Shown here: positions 24,470 through 33,127 of the stretch, piece by piece
Layout of the letters: every line of letters begins with the position of its first letter
Numbering within the stretch: position 1 is the first letter of the stretch
Origin: Spirochaetaceae bacterium
GTDB taxonomy: Bacteria; Spirochaetota; Spirochaetia; SZUA-6; DRHE01
DNA: 64,000 nt
Assembly (NCBI GenBank): GCA_020353535.1
Contig: CP070696.1
Location: forward strand, 4,776,465-4,840,464
Reading direction: 5' to 3'
Translations under genes and position numbers: made by a program
The notes under the pieces: generated by a model
The model's input: the letters and a program-made list of their open reading frames with translations, nothing else
Told to the model about the DNA's origin: nothing
The model's database searches: none

Positions 24470-26196
24470 TCCGCCGGGTGCTGGTGTACTACAGGCCGTA
24501 CTGGTATCTGCTGGCAAGCGACCTCATCGCCGTAACCCTGATAGCGGCGCTGACCATCGCCGTGCCGTATCTGCTAAAGGTAATGGTTGATACTCTGATT
24601 CCTGCAGGGGATCTGAAGGGAATCTTCCGTCTTGGCCTCTTAGTCACCCTGATGATGCTCGCAAAGTATGGCTGCAATTTCTACACCCTCTACGCGGGAC
24701 ATCTCATGGCCGTGAAGATGGAGAAGGACATGCGCCGGGATCTGTTCTATCATTTGCAGTCCCTGTCCTTCCGCTTCTTCGACAACCGCCAAACCGGTGA
24801 ACTGATGTCGCGGATGATCAACGACATCGGCAGAGTGACCGACGCGGTCAATCACGCACCGGAAGACATCTTCCTGGCCGTAAGCATGATCCTTGGATCC
24901 TATATCGTACTGTTTACACTGAACTGGAAATTGGCGCTGATCTGTCTCCTCCCCGTCCCGATCATGGCCGCTTACTCCGGATTGTTGGGCGGACGTATTC
25001 GCCGCGGTTTCCAAGGAATCAACGACGCCATCGCCGAGATCAACGCCAAGGTGGAAAACATCATCTCCGGGATCCGGATCATGCAATCCTTCACCCGAGA
25101 GAAACAGGAAAGAGAACACTTCGATCATCTGAACAGGAGCTACTACCGTTCCTGGCGTTCCGTACTATGGATCCTCGGCAGCTTCTACGGCGGCGTTTTT
25201 CTGATGCAGGACGTCTCCCGCCTGGTAATCATCGTAGCCGGCGGATTGTTCGTGATCTCAGGGGCCTTGAGCCTGGGTACCCTGGTGGCGTTTATATTCT
25301 ACGTGGGAATCTATCTGGAACCGATCGAGCGACTATCCAGAACCGTGGAGATGGTGCAGCGCATGGGAGCGGGATTGAAGCGTTTCTTCGAAATCATGGA
25401 TGAGAAGCCGGATATCCGGGAAGTTCCAGGCGCCGCAGCCCTCAAGGCGATTGCCGGGCGCATCGATTTCGAGAATGTGACTTTCAGCTACGATACCCGG
25501 CGTCACGTGTTGAGGAATCTCAACCTTACGATCGCACCGGGGAGCGTCGTGGCCCTGGTTGGGCCCTCCGGAGCGGGAAAAACCACCTTCTGCCACTTGA
25601 TTCCCCGCTTCTATGAGCCGGAGGCCGGGCGAGTGCTGGTCGACGGTATGGACGTGGGCAGGGTGAGCCTGAAGTCGCTTAGGGAGGCGATCGGCATCGT
25701 ACAGCAGGACGTGTTCCTGTTTACCGGTACGATCCGGGACAACATCGCCTATGGTAAACCCGGGGCGACATTAGAGGAGATCGAGCAAGCGGCCCGACGG
25801 GCCGGAGCCCATTCCTTCATACATGAGCTGCCGGCAGGGTATGACACCCATATCGGGGAAAAGGGGGTCAAGCTCTCCGGTGGGCAGAAACAGCGCGTTT
25901 CCATCGCCAGAGCCTTCCTTAAAAATCCGCGCATACTCATCCTGGACGAGGCCACCAGCTCCCTGGACACCCACACCGAAATGATCATCCAGGAGGCTTT
26001 GGAGAAACTGATAGAGGGGCGTACCACCCTGATCATCGCTCACCGCCTGTCCACCATCCGGAACGCCGATGAGATCGTCGTGCTCACCGAAGCGGGCATT
26101 GTTCAGCGGGGAACCCATGCCCAGTTAATCGGTCAGGCGGGGCTGTACGCTGATCTGTACAACGCTCAAACAGGGCTTATCCCGGACGAGGAATAG
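24466..26196 (+). CDS. ABC exporter, fused membrane and ATPase domains (MsbA-like)
   Basis: A 576-residue half-transporter. Six membrane helices occupy about residues 1-310, including the conserved FFDNRQTGELMSRMINDI coupling helix. The nucleotide-binding domain (about 330-576) has Walker A GPSGAGKTTF, a Q-loop, LSGGQKQRVSIARA, Walker B ILILDEATSSLD and the switch His in IIAHRLST. It would homodimerise and export a lipid, drug or peptide. The 4-base overlap with the upstream diguanylate cyclase ties their expression. No substrate is indicated. Confidence 0.93.
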   Translation: MIRRVLVYYRPYWYLLASDLIAVTLIAALTIAVPYLLKVMVDTLIPAGDLKGIFRLGLLVTLMMLAKYGCNFYTLYAGHLMAVKMEKDMRRDLFYHLQSLSFRFFDNRQTGELMSRMINDIGRVTDAVNHAPEDIFLAVSMILGSYIVLFTLNWKLALICLLPVPIMAAYSGLLGGRIRRGFQGINDAIAEINAKVENIISGIRIMQSFTREKQEREHFDHLNRSYYRSWRSVLWILGSFYGGVFLMQDVSRLVIIVAGGLFVISGALSLGTLVAFIFYVGIYLEPIERLSRTVEMVQRMGAGLKRFFEIMDEKPDIREVPGAAALKAIAGRIDFENVTFSYDTRRHVLRNLNLTIAPGSVVALVGPSGAGKTTFCHLIPRFYEPEAGRVLVDGMDVGRVSLKSLREAIGIVQQDVFLFTGTIRDNIAYGKPGATLEEIEQAARRAGAHSFIHELPAGYDTHIGEKGVKLSGGQKQRVSIARAFLKNPRILILDEATSSLDTHTEMIIQEALEKLIEGRTTLIIAHRLSTIRNADEIVVLTEAGIVQRGTHAQLIGQAGLYADLYNAQTGLIPDEE

Positions 26197-26213
26197 CGGG
26201 GAAAAGCGAATTC

Positions 26214-27302
26214 CTATCCGCACACGGTTTTCAGCACACCGAAGAAATTGGACCAGCAGATCTTCTCCAGCCGCTCCCGCGAATAGCCGCGCTCCCGCAA
26301 TCCCCGGATGATGTTGTTGAATCCCCGGCAATCTTCGACTCCCACCGGGGTGTCGGGTATTCCATCAAAATCCGACCCGAAAGCGGCCACATCCTCCCCA
26401 ACCAGATCGACCAGGTAATCGAACTGATCAAGGAGTTTGTCCAGGGGAAGGCGCTCCGTAGCCATCGTATTTTTAAAATCTTTGGTAAACTTCATCCAGG
26501 CCTGTCCCAGCTTGACCGGATCGCTGCCTGCCTTTTCCGTCATACGGTCGAGGGCGGAGAAGATAGCTTTCACTTTCTTTTCTCCCCTCTCCCTGTAAGA
26601 GCAATCCAGGAACGCCGGCTGAAAGTTGATTCCCACCAACCCGCCTCCGGCGGCGATGGCACGTATCAATTCGTCTTTGATGTTGCGTGGAATGGGACAG
26701 AGGCCGTGCATGCAGGAATGGGAGGCGACGATCGGCGCATTGCTGCATTCCAGAACCCTCTCCACCGCTCGTTCGTGAACATGAGAGACATCGATGATCA
26801 TGCCTAGCTCGTTCATGGCCTCCACCACCTCTTCACCAAAAGGGGAAAGCCCAGCGAAGCCCGGATTCTCGTCCTTCGAGGAGACCACCCAGGCATTGCT
26901 GCGGGTGTGAATCAGGGTCATGAGGCGGACGCCCATCCCGTGGAGTTGCCGCAGCTTCTGCAGATCCTCTTCGATGGCATCTCCATTTTCCACGGCCAGG
27001 AGTGCAGCGATCCTTCCTTGCCGCCTCGCTGCTACCACCTCCCGGCTGTTGCGGCAGAGCACGATCTGAGCGGGATATCCTTCGATCTCATCTATGATCC
27101 GGTCGATGGTCTGACGGACAAAGGAGAAGCACCGGTCTTTGGGCAGAGAAGCCGGAACGTAGGCGGCGAACACCTGAAGCCCGACCTGCCCCTCTATGAG
27201 GTGGGGAAGACTGACGTGCAGGGAGGTATCCTGCAGGGATGAACCGGCCTGCCAGAGCAGACCGGTGTCGCAGTGAAGATCGCAGATTCTCAAGGCGCCC
27301 AT
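26214..27302 (-). CDS. Membrane dipeptidase (renal dipeptidase family M19)
   Basis: A 362-residue TIM-barrel Zn peptidase. DLHCDT at the N-terminus supplies two ligands, the bridging Glu is in LLAVENGDAIEED, and His ligands occur in IDVSHVHERA and IVASHSCMHGL. GSDFDG near residue 310 is a family mark. It would split dipeptides or dehydropeptides; some members act on D-amino acid or lactam substrates. It has no signal peptide and so appears cytoplasmic. Its ATG directly follows the stop of the upstream isomerase with no gap, so the two are translationally coupled. Confidence 0.9.
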   Translation of the reverse strand: MGALRICDLHCDTGLLWQAGSSLQDTSLHVSLPHLIEGQVGLQVFAAYVPASLPKDRCFSFVRQTIDRIIDEIEGYPAQIVLCRNSREVVAARRQGRIAALLAVENGDAIEEDLQKLRQLHGMGVRLMTLIHTRSNAWVVSSKDENPGFAGLSPFGEEVVEAMNELGMIIDVSHVHERAVERVLECSNAPIVASHSCMHGLCPIPRNIKDELIRAIAAGGGLVGINFQPAFLDCSYRERGEKKVKAIFSALDRMTEKAGSDPVKLGQAWMKFTKDFKNTMATERLPLDKLLDQFDYLVDLVGEDVAAFGSDFDGIPDTPVGVEDCRGFNNIIRGLRERGYSRERLEKICWSNFFGVLKTVCG

Positions 27303-28124
27303 CTATCCCAGCGCTTCTTCCATACGATCGAGAAAATCATTGGTTTCCCGCAGTACCCTCTCAGGATCCTCGGGAACCTGGAAGATCTCCAGGGAGATCC
27401 AACCGCTGTAACCCTTTTCCGCCAGCTTCTTGAAGGCGGGAAGGAAATCCGAGTCTCCCGTTCCGGGCCAGCTGCCGTTGACCTCGTTGAGATGCACATG
27501 GCGGAAGATCGGATAGTGGTCTTCTATCGATTCCTCCCAGCTCCTGGGCTCATCCGCGCAGTTGTGAAAGTCGAAAATCCCCTGAATGGCCGGGTGTCCG
27601 ATCCGCTTGATGGACTGTTCGGCTTCGGCAAGGGTGTTCACCACATCCGTTTGGTTCGTAGAGAGGGATTCCAGGAGGATGGCGCAGTTTCTCCGGGCGG
27701 TGAACTCCGCCAGGGATCCCAGGCCCTCCTCCAGGTTGGCTGCAGCCTGTTCCCGGCTGATACCTACGCTGCCCCGCTGTTTCGGAGATCCCAGCACCAG
27801 TACCCCTCCGCCCAGTTGACCCGCCAGCTCTACCAGTCGCCTGAGGTGATCCCAGGACCTGCGCCGGATCGCGGTATCCGGGGTGGTGATATGCAGCCCC
27901 GCGGGCTTGAGAAACAGCCAATGCAGTCCCGCGAACTCCAGGCCGTGGTCGTCCAACATGCGGCGGATTTCCGCAACCTGCACCGCCGTGAAGGTCCCCG
28001 GATCGTCGAACAGGGTGAAGGGAGCGATCTCGATGCCGTGATATCCGTGTTTTTGGAGCAGCGAGCAGGAATCCGCGAAGCTCATGTCGCCGAATAGCTC
28101 GTTGCAGATTGCGTATTTCTTCAT
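27303..28124 (-). CDS. Sugar phosphate isomerase/epimerase (AP_endonuc_2 TIM barrel)
   Basis: A 273-residue member of the xylose-isomerase-like TIM-barrel family. Expected metal-site residues lie in GYHGIEIAP, the LLESLSTNQT strand end, IQGIFDFHN, FRHVHLNEVNGSWPG and ISLEIFQVP. Relatives include hydroxypyruvate isomerase, tagatose/psicose epimerases and IolE/IolI. GGAGG stands 5 bases before ATG. It is the first gene of a two-gene unit with the dipeptidase. A weak TTGACC (28177-28182) with GATGAT (28154-28159) lies upstream. Confidence 0.85.
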   Translation of the reverse strand: MKKYAICNELFGDMSFADSCSLLQKHGYHGIEIAPFTLFDDPGTFTAVQVAEIRRMLDDHGLEFAGLHWLFLKPAGLHITTPDTAIRRRSWDHLRRLVELAGQLGGGVLVLGSPKQRGSVGISREQAAANLEEGLGSLAEFTARRNCAILLESLSTNQTDVVNTLAEAEQSIKRIGHPAIQGIFDFHNCADEPRSWEESIEDHYPIFRHVHLNEVNGSWPGTGDSDFLPAFKKLAEKGYSGWISLEIFQVPEDPERVLRETNDFLDRMEEALG

Positions 28125-28267
28125 CCTACCTCCCCGTAGAGCCGCATTAGCTGATCATCCCGGTGATATCCGTTCTGGTCAAGGCCCTTGGGCTCCGTGG
28201 CTCGTACCGCAGTGTCGCAGCCTGCCCGCTTCTCTGAACTGGGACTGGGGCTGCAGCGTTGATCCCC

Positions 28268-28295
28268 TTGACCGAATCGTGCACTGATCTATACT
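28268..28295 (+). promoter_or_regulatory. Promoter for polytopic membrane protein gene
   Basis: TTGACC (28268-28273), 16-base spacer, TATACT (28290-28295). ATG 28315 follows after 19 bases. Confidence 0.6.
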
Positions 28296-28314
28296 GGATT
28301 TCGACGACGGACAG

Positions 28315-28899
28315 ATGATGAGCTTTCTGCGTATCTGGGTACAGGGGCTGTACAACCCGGCCGCGGCCTTTAAAAGACTCCAGCCCAAGCCCGCACCGTA
28401 CTGGGGATTGTGGGCCATCCTCCTTCGTTTTGTAATCACGGCACTGACTTCGATCCTGGCTCTCCTCCTGCTCGGCCGCAAACCTTTTTACCCCTCCGCC
28501 CTGACCTTCTTGGCCAGCGATCGCTACTACTCGGCGGAGATTTTTTTTCTACCTCTCTTCGGACTCGCCTGCTGGCTTCTGGCCGGCGCCCTTGTTCACC
28601 TCATCCTGCGGGGCATGGGAAAGGAGAGTGATTTCGACTGGATACTCAACGTGGTCGGCTTCGGTCTGCTGATTCCGATGCCTATAACCTGGCTTGTCGA
28701 TTGGACTTCGATCGCCCTCGATATCTACGGTCGGGGTGTCACCCCTCTGATCCACAGCCTGATCTCCCTGTGGGAGATCGCCCTCATCGGCATTGGCTTG
28801 GCAAAGATGGAGGAAGCCCGAACCTGGGTGTATTTTCTGTTGGCGGTTCTGGTCAAGGTTGGCGTGTACATACCTCTGGCTGCGCTGTTCATCCGCTGA
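28315..28899 (+). CDS. Polytopic membrane protein of unknown function, possibly YIP1-like
   Basis: A 194-residue protein with about five hydrophobic spans (near 33-53, 75-100, 110-130, 143-162, 170-192). The N-terminal VQGLYNPAAAFKRLQPKPAPYWGLW resembles the amphipathic lead of Yip1-domain proteins. No catalytic motif is seen. It is monocistronic, convergent with a methyltransferase gene whose stop is 20 bases away. A start at either of two tandem ATGs (28315 or 28318) is possible. Confidence 0.75.
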   Translation: MMSFLRIWVQGLYNPAAAFKRLQPKPAPYWGLWAILLRFVITALTSILALLLLGRKPFYPSALTFLASDRYYSAEIFFLPLFGLACWLLAGALVHLILRGMGKESDFDWILNVVGFGLLIPMPITWLVDWTSIALDIYGRGVTPLIHSLISLWEIALIGIGLAKMEEARTWVYFLLAVLVKVGVYIPLAALFIR

Positions 28900-28918
28900 C
28901 CATCAGCAGCTGCCTGAT

Positions 28919-29671
28919 CTACTCTTTCCTGGCCACGACGACAAGCCGCTTAGCCTTCTCGTCGTAGGGGGAGGCGTCCAAATCGCCGTAGGGAACGACC
29001 TGGGTAAACCCACGATCTCGAAGCAGCGTTGCCAGCTCCGAGGCTGAGTACAGGCGGTGGGACAGGTCCAGATCAACCCGCCGCCCTGCGGAGATGAGTG
29101 TCCAGCGGCTTTCGATCCAGGACCAACTCTGCTTGACCTTCCTCTCCTCCAACACCAGCAGGCCGTCCTGCTCGTACCAATCCCTCGGACGGAAGGTGCG
29201 GGCCAACACCTCTTTGCTCATCAATTGCATGACCAGCACACCCCCGGGCCACAGGGAGGCATAGATATTATCGGCCACCCTCTGATCATCCTCGGGATCC
29301 TCGAAATAGCCGAAGGAGGTAAACAGATTGAGCACCGCATCGAAACCCTCCTCCCGGCGGAACCTTCGCATATCCTCGCAAACAAGCTCGAGGGACAGAT
29401 TTTCTCTTTTAGCCGCCGTTGCAGCCCTGTCCAGATAGATTTGGGTTCGATCCACCCCGGTTACCCGCAGGCCCCTGCGGGCCAGAGCCAGCGAGTGCCT
29501 GCCTACGCCGCAGCAGAGGTCCAGTACGGCGGCACCCGGATGAATACCCGCCAGGTCCAGGACCTGTTCCGCTTCCTTTTCCCCCTCTTGTATGCGGCTT
29601 TCTGGGAACAGAATCGGAAGGGTTTCCTTCCAGAACGTTTCATCCTCGTGCCATGGTTTCTCTCCGCCCAT
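28919..29671 (-). CDS. Class I SAM-dependent methyltransferase
   Basis: A 250-residue Rossmann-fold methyltransferase. Motif I is VLDLCCGVGRHSLAL near residue 49, the acidic end of strand 2 is VTGVDRTQIYLD, motif II/III is CEDMRRFR and motif IV is FDAVLNLFTSFGYF. The FTSFGYF form is common in small-molecule methyltransferases. The C-terminal half has a beta-rich extension (SHRLYSASELATLL). The promoter at 29710-29738 has a perfect 6+1+6 palindrome over its -10 box, which suggests repression. Substrate unknown. Confidence 0.85.
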   Translation of the reverse strand: MGGEKPWHEDETFWKETLPILFPESRIQEGEKEAEQVLDLAGIHPGAAVLDLCCGVGRHSLALARRGLRVTGVDRTQIYLDRAATAAKRENLSLELVCEDMRRFRREEGFDAVLNLFTSFGYFEDPEDDQRVADNIYASLWPGGVLVMQLMSKEVLARTFRPRDWYEQDGLLVLEERKVKQSWSWIESRWTLISAGRRVDLDLSHRLYSASELATLLRDRGFTQVVPYGDLDASPYDEKAKRLVVVARKE

Positions 29672-29704
29672 CTTGTCCGCTCCTTCTGTAGCCCGGATTC
29701 AATC

Positions 29705-29738
29705 GGCATATTATGCCAACTTAAGGCTATAATGGCAA
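29705..29738 (-). promoter_or_regulatory. Promoter of methyltransferase gene with palindromic operator
   Basis: Minus strand TTGCCA (29733-29738), 17-base spacer, CATAAT (29710-29715). The -10 box lies in the perfect palindrome GGCATA-T-TATGCC (29705-29717), a good candidate repressor site. Confidence 0.6.
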
Positions 29739-29767
29739 AATAGATCTTCATCACGATCTCCCATAAA

Positions 29768-29792
29768 ATCAGGAAGATGTCTATCTCCTGAT
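29768..29792. promoter_or_regulatory. Dyad in the methyltransferase/flavodoxin intergenic region
   Basis: Arms 29768-29778 and 29783-29792 (ATCAGGAAGAT and ATCTCCTGAT) pair with one bulged A and a GTCT loop. No T-run follows. With the palindrome at 29705-29717 it may be a second operator. The rightward gene has TATAAT at 29829-29834 but only a weak -35. Confidence 0.4.
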
Positions 29793-29855
29793 GGTTTAAT
29801 CGGTGTAATTATTGATGCTCGTGTCGTATATAATCAGGTGTAGGGAGATTAGATC

Positions 29856-30452
29856 ATGGTAGTTTTAGGAATTGTCGGCTCGATGCGCAAAAACCGGTGC
29901 ACCAATACCCTGGTCAATGAGGTGATCACCGCTCTCAAAGAACGAAATCCGCGGGCAACAGAGAAGATAATCCATACCGCCGATATGGGAATCCAACCCT
30001 GCAGAGTTATATGTTCCTCCTACTGCATCCAGCACCCGTATTGCTGCTCCATCGATGATGAAATGGCGGATGTGCTGGCGAGCATGACCGAGGCGGATGC
30101 CCTGGTCATCGGTACCCCGTTGTACTTTCGGGCTCCTCCGGCGCAATTCCAGGCCTTCGCCGAACGGCTCATATCCATGTTCTTCTTTCAGGAATCAAAG
30201 GGAAGCGGAAATAGCAGATCGCCCCTCACGGGCAAGCCCTGCGGACTGATCGGGGTTGCCGAGTATTCCAACCCGCAAAGGATTCTCGAGTACCTCCACG
30301 ATTTCTGCACTGTCTTGGGGATGCACCCCGTATTGCTGGAGAGATTTCCCTACTTGGGCGTGGCCGCACAGGGAGAGATCGAAATGGACACGACCTTTCA
30401 GCCCCTCGAGAGAGCGAAGGATCTGGCCGCAGCGATCAGCGCATCTCTTTAG
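29856..30452 (+). CDS. NADPH-dependent FMN reductase/flavodoxin-like protein
   Basis: A 198-residue flavodoxin-fold protein of the NADPH-dependent FMN reductase group. The N-terminal GIVGSMRKNRCTNTLV binds the FMN phosphate and VIGTPLYFRAPPAQFQAF contacts the isoalloxazine. A cysteine cluster between residues 49 and 66 (pattern C-x3-C-x3-C-x5-CC) resembles, but does not copy, the Fe-S site of iron-sulfur flavoproteins. It should transfer electrons in the cytosol. AGGGAG precedes ATG. It converges with the glycine-cleavage operon and overlaps its end by 4 bases. Confidence 0.82.
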   Translation: MVVLGIVGSMRKNRCTNTLVNEVITALKERNPRATEKIIHTADMGIQPCRVICSSYCIQHPYCCSIDDEMADVLASMTEADALVIGTPLYFRAPPAQFQAFAERLISMFFFQESKGSGNSRSPLTGKPCGLIGVAEYSNPQRILEYLHDFCTVLGMHPVLLERFPYLGVAAQGEIEMDTTFQPLERAKDLAAAISASL

Positions 30453-33127
30453 ATCAAGCCGTGCAACTCCTGGACCTGCTGCTCCAGCTCCTCGTCCGCG
30501 AAGCAGTAGCGCAGATCCTGAAAGCCGCTGCGCAGGCGAATCACCTCATCCAGTACGGATTTTCCATCCAGAACCGCCGCCCGGATCAATCCCGCCAGGC
30601 TTCGAAAATCCTCCGGCCCCATGCCGAAGCGGGTCATCTCGGATACCCCCATGCGCAACGCACCGGAAGCGGTGAATCCCTCCTCTCTCGGGGAGGCCTG
30701 GAAATTGAGGATGATGTTGTTCTCCTCCAGACGGCGGGCCGCCTCGATGCCCTGGCAGTAGCCGAGCTCCACCACCACCTGGTGGGTCTCTGTGTAGCCC
30801 ACCGCTGGATCTCCGGCAACCGAAAGTCCAGCATCGTTAAGGGCTCTGGCGAAACTCTTGGCATTGGCGATTACCGCCTTCTGGTACTCTTCTTTGAAGG
30901 CGTTCATCTCATACGTGGCCAGGAGCAGGCCAAGCAGGGTACCCAGATGATGGTTGCTTACGCTGCCGGGGAAGGTGCGCCGCTGGACCGCTTCCCACAG
31001 CTCATACCCCGGATCTTCCTCCGTCCAGTTCGCAGCCAGGAGTCCCCGTTGAGTACCGAAGAAGGTCTTATGGGTCGAGCCGGTGACCACGTCGGCCCCT
31101 TCGAGGAAAGGTTCCTGGAAGTGCGGACCCGCAAGACCGAGCACGTGGGCCATGTCGTACATGATCAGTGTATCCAATGACAGCTCTTCCGCGATCCGGC
31201 GAATCTCCCGGACCGGCTCCCTGTACAGAATCATGCTCTTACCCAGAACGATGAGCTCGGGCCTGCTCCGTTCGAGGAGCTCGGGAAGCCGAGCCGTATC
31301 GATTCTGTACGGATCATCCCCGCACACCGGGAAGTTGACGACCGCCGGAGCTTCCCGGACCGGATCCCGGGCCACGAAATCCCGCAGCGCCCCCATTGGT
31401 TGGGCGCTGAGATGGCCGCCCTTGATGATGTGGTTGTTCATGATCGAGCGGATCCGCCGGGGCTCGCTCTTGCGATCGTCCCGGTTCAGGTAATCCACCA
31501 GGGCGCTGAACAGAGCCATATTGGCCATCTGGCCGCTTACCACCCGGGTCTCCACCTCCTGACAGCCCAGAAAACGCCGCAGCTCCGCCCCCAAGGCGTG
31601 CTCCACCGCGTCGATGAAATCCGTGCCCTGGTAGTAGAATATCTCGGCGTCGTTGAAGGCCTTGACCTTTCGATGCTCGCCGTAGCGGAAGGAGGGATCC
31701 ATGATCGACAGCAACCGCGTCAGGGAGGAATGGGTCATTTCCGAGGGAATCAGATTGATGCAGCGCTGCTGCCGCCAGCGGGTGTTTTCGATGCTTTGCC
31801 GCAGCAGCTCTCGTGCCTTCTGCGCATAGGGACGGGGGGACTCCGGCCGCTCTCCCGCGGGCGCTGTTTCCGGCATCTCTTCAACGGCTCCCCAGACAAC
31901 CGGCCGGGCAAAGGGAGGAGCCTCCGCGCGCAGCAGATAGGGGACGACGAGCGCTTTCAGCCGCCTGCCCCGCACATCGATCTCGATCTCGGCTCGCTCT
32001 TCGATGTCGCTGTCGATCAGGGCCATACCGATCGCCCTGCGGCCGCTGCGCTCGGAGACAACGCTGCACAGTCCTTCGCCCTCGAAAATCCAGTAGGGAG
32101 CCATGGTTCCGCTGGTCACCCAGCCCACCCGACGATCCTCTGTAAATACCTCCGCCCCCTGGCGGGCGATTCCTTTGTCCAGCAGTTCGAAGGGCCGTAT
32201 CATCCGGGGCAGCCCCTTTAGCTCCGAATAGTCCCGTTTGACGATCCTCCTGTAGGCGGCGAATTGCTGCTCCAACGCCCCTCGACCGATAAATCGATCC
32301 TTCAACGGGCTGAAGCTCACCGCGAGACGGGCCAGGGGACAGGCAAAAATCGGAATCTCCCCGTTCTCCGGAGCGCTCCCCAATTCGTGACCGAAGAGGG
32401 GAAGGCCGGCCTCCAGACGCAGGGTATCCCTGGCTCCGAGTCCGATCGGCGCCGCTCCGGCTTCCAGAAGCCGATCCCACAGTCGCTCCGCAAACCCCTT
32501 AGACACAAAAAGCTCAAAACCCAGAGGCTCTCCGGTGTAGCCGGTACGGGCAACCGTGACATCCGTCCCGCTCCACGATATGGTTACCAGGTTGTTGCGG
32601 CCGGGTTCGGGAAGAGCCTCTTCGGCGAACAAATCAATCAGCATCTGCCGCGACTCCGGCCCCTGGAGGGACAGCATGCTTAGATCGTCGCTGCGGTCCT
32701 GGAGCTCGATTCCGGAGTATTCCCCTGCCATCGACTGCAGGTGATCCCAGTCCCTGCCCCGGTTGGCCGCGTTGACGACCAGCAGGTACTCCGGTTTCTC
32801 CGCTGCATTCGGCCGATCCGGGCGGTAGAGGTAGGCATCATCGATGGCGCCGCCCTCCGTATTGGGAATCATCGTGTACTGGGCCCTGCCCGGCTCCAAG
32901 GCCGCGGCATTGTTGGTCAGGATGTGTTGAAGGAAGGGCAGGCAGCCTCCGCCGGAGATGAGAAAACGACCCATATGGGAGACGTCGAACAATCCGGCTC
33001 CTCGTCTCACCGACAAATGCTCCTCCACGATACCCGTGGGATACTGGACGGGCATCTCCCAGCCGGCGAACTCGACCAGGCGGGCTTCCAGGTCCCGGTG
33101 TTTTTCGTACAGGGGTGTGCGCATCAT
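30449..33127 (-). CDS. Fusion of glycine-cleavage T protein (aminomethyltransferase) and serine hydroxymethyltransferase
   Basis: An 892-residue fusion. Residues 1-402 are GcvT: TPLYEKH, FAGWEMPVQYPTGI, GLFDVSHMG, LSLQGPES, RTGYTGEPLGFELF and GLGARDTLRLEAG. After a linker of about 30 residues, 432-892 is a divergent SHMT: INLIPSEMT, RYGEHRKV, VVSGQMANMALF, MYDMAHVLGLAG and the PLP lysine K687 in GSTHKTFFGTQRG. The T half makes methylene-THF and ammonia from aminomethyl-lipoyl GcvH; the SHMT half would use methylene-THF plus a second glycine to make serine, so substrate channelling is plausible. It overlaps gcvPB by ATGA and ends the operon. Confidence 0.93.
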   Translation of the reverse strand: MMRTPLYEKHRDLEARLVEFAGWEMPVQYPTGIVEEHLSVRRGAGLFDVSHMGRFLISGGGCLPFLQHILTNNAAALEPGRAQYTMIPNTEGGAIDDAYLYRPDRPNAAEKPEYLLVVNAANRGRDWDHLQSMAGEYSGIELQDRSDDLSMLSLQGPESRQMLIDLFAEEALPEPGRNNLVTISWSGTDVTVARTGYTGEPLGFELFVSKGFAERLWDRLLEAGAAPIGLGARDTLRLEAGLPLFGHELGSAPENGEIPIFACPLARLAVSFSPLKDRFIGRGALEQQFAAYRRIVKRDYSELKGLPRMIRPFELLDKGIARQGAEVFTEDRRVGWVTSGTMAPYWIFEGEGLCSVVSERSGRRAIGMALIDSDIEERAEIEIDVRGRRLKALVVPYLLRAEAPPFARPVVWGAVEEMPETAPAGERPESPRPYAQKARELLRQSIENTRWRQQRCINLIPSEMTHSSLTRLLSIMDPSFRYGEHRKVKAFNDAEIFYYQGTDFIDAVEHALGAELRRFLGCQEVETRVVSGQMANMALFSALVDYLNRDDRKSEPRRIRSIMNNHIIKGGHLSAQPMGALRDFVARDPVREAPAVVNFPVCGDDPYRIDTARLPELLERSRPELIVLGKSMILYREPVREIRRIAEELSLDTLIMYDMAHVLGLAGPHFQEPFLEGADVVTGSTHKTFFGTQRGLLAANWTEEDPGYELWEAVQRRTFPGSVSNHHLGTLLGLLLATYEMNAFKEEYQKAVIANAKSFARALNDAGLSVAGDPAVGYTETHQVVVELGYCQGIEAARRLEENNIILNFQASPREEGFTASGALRMGVSEMTRFGMGPEDFRSLAGLIRAAVLDGKSVLDEVIRLRSGFQDLRYCFADEELEQQVQELHGLI

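Noticed and set aside
29441..29460. GGGTTCGATCC string like a tRNA T-arm
   Set aside because: It lies inside the methyltransferase coding region and no other tRNA arms are near it.
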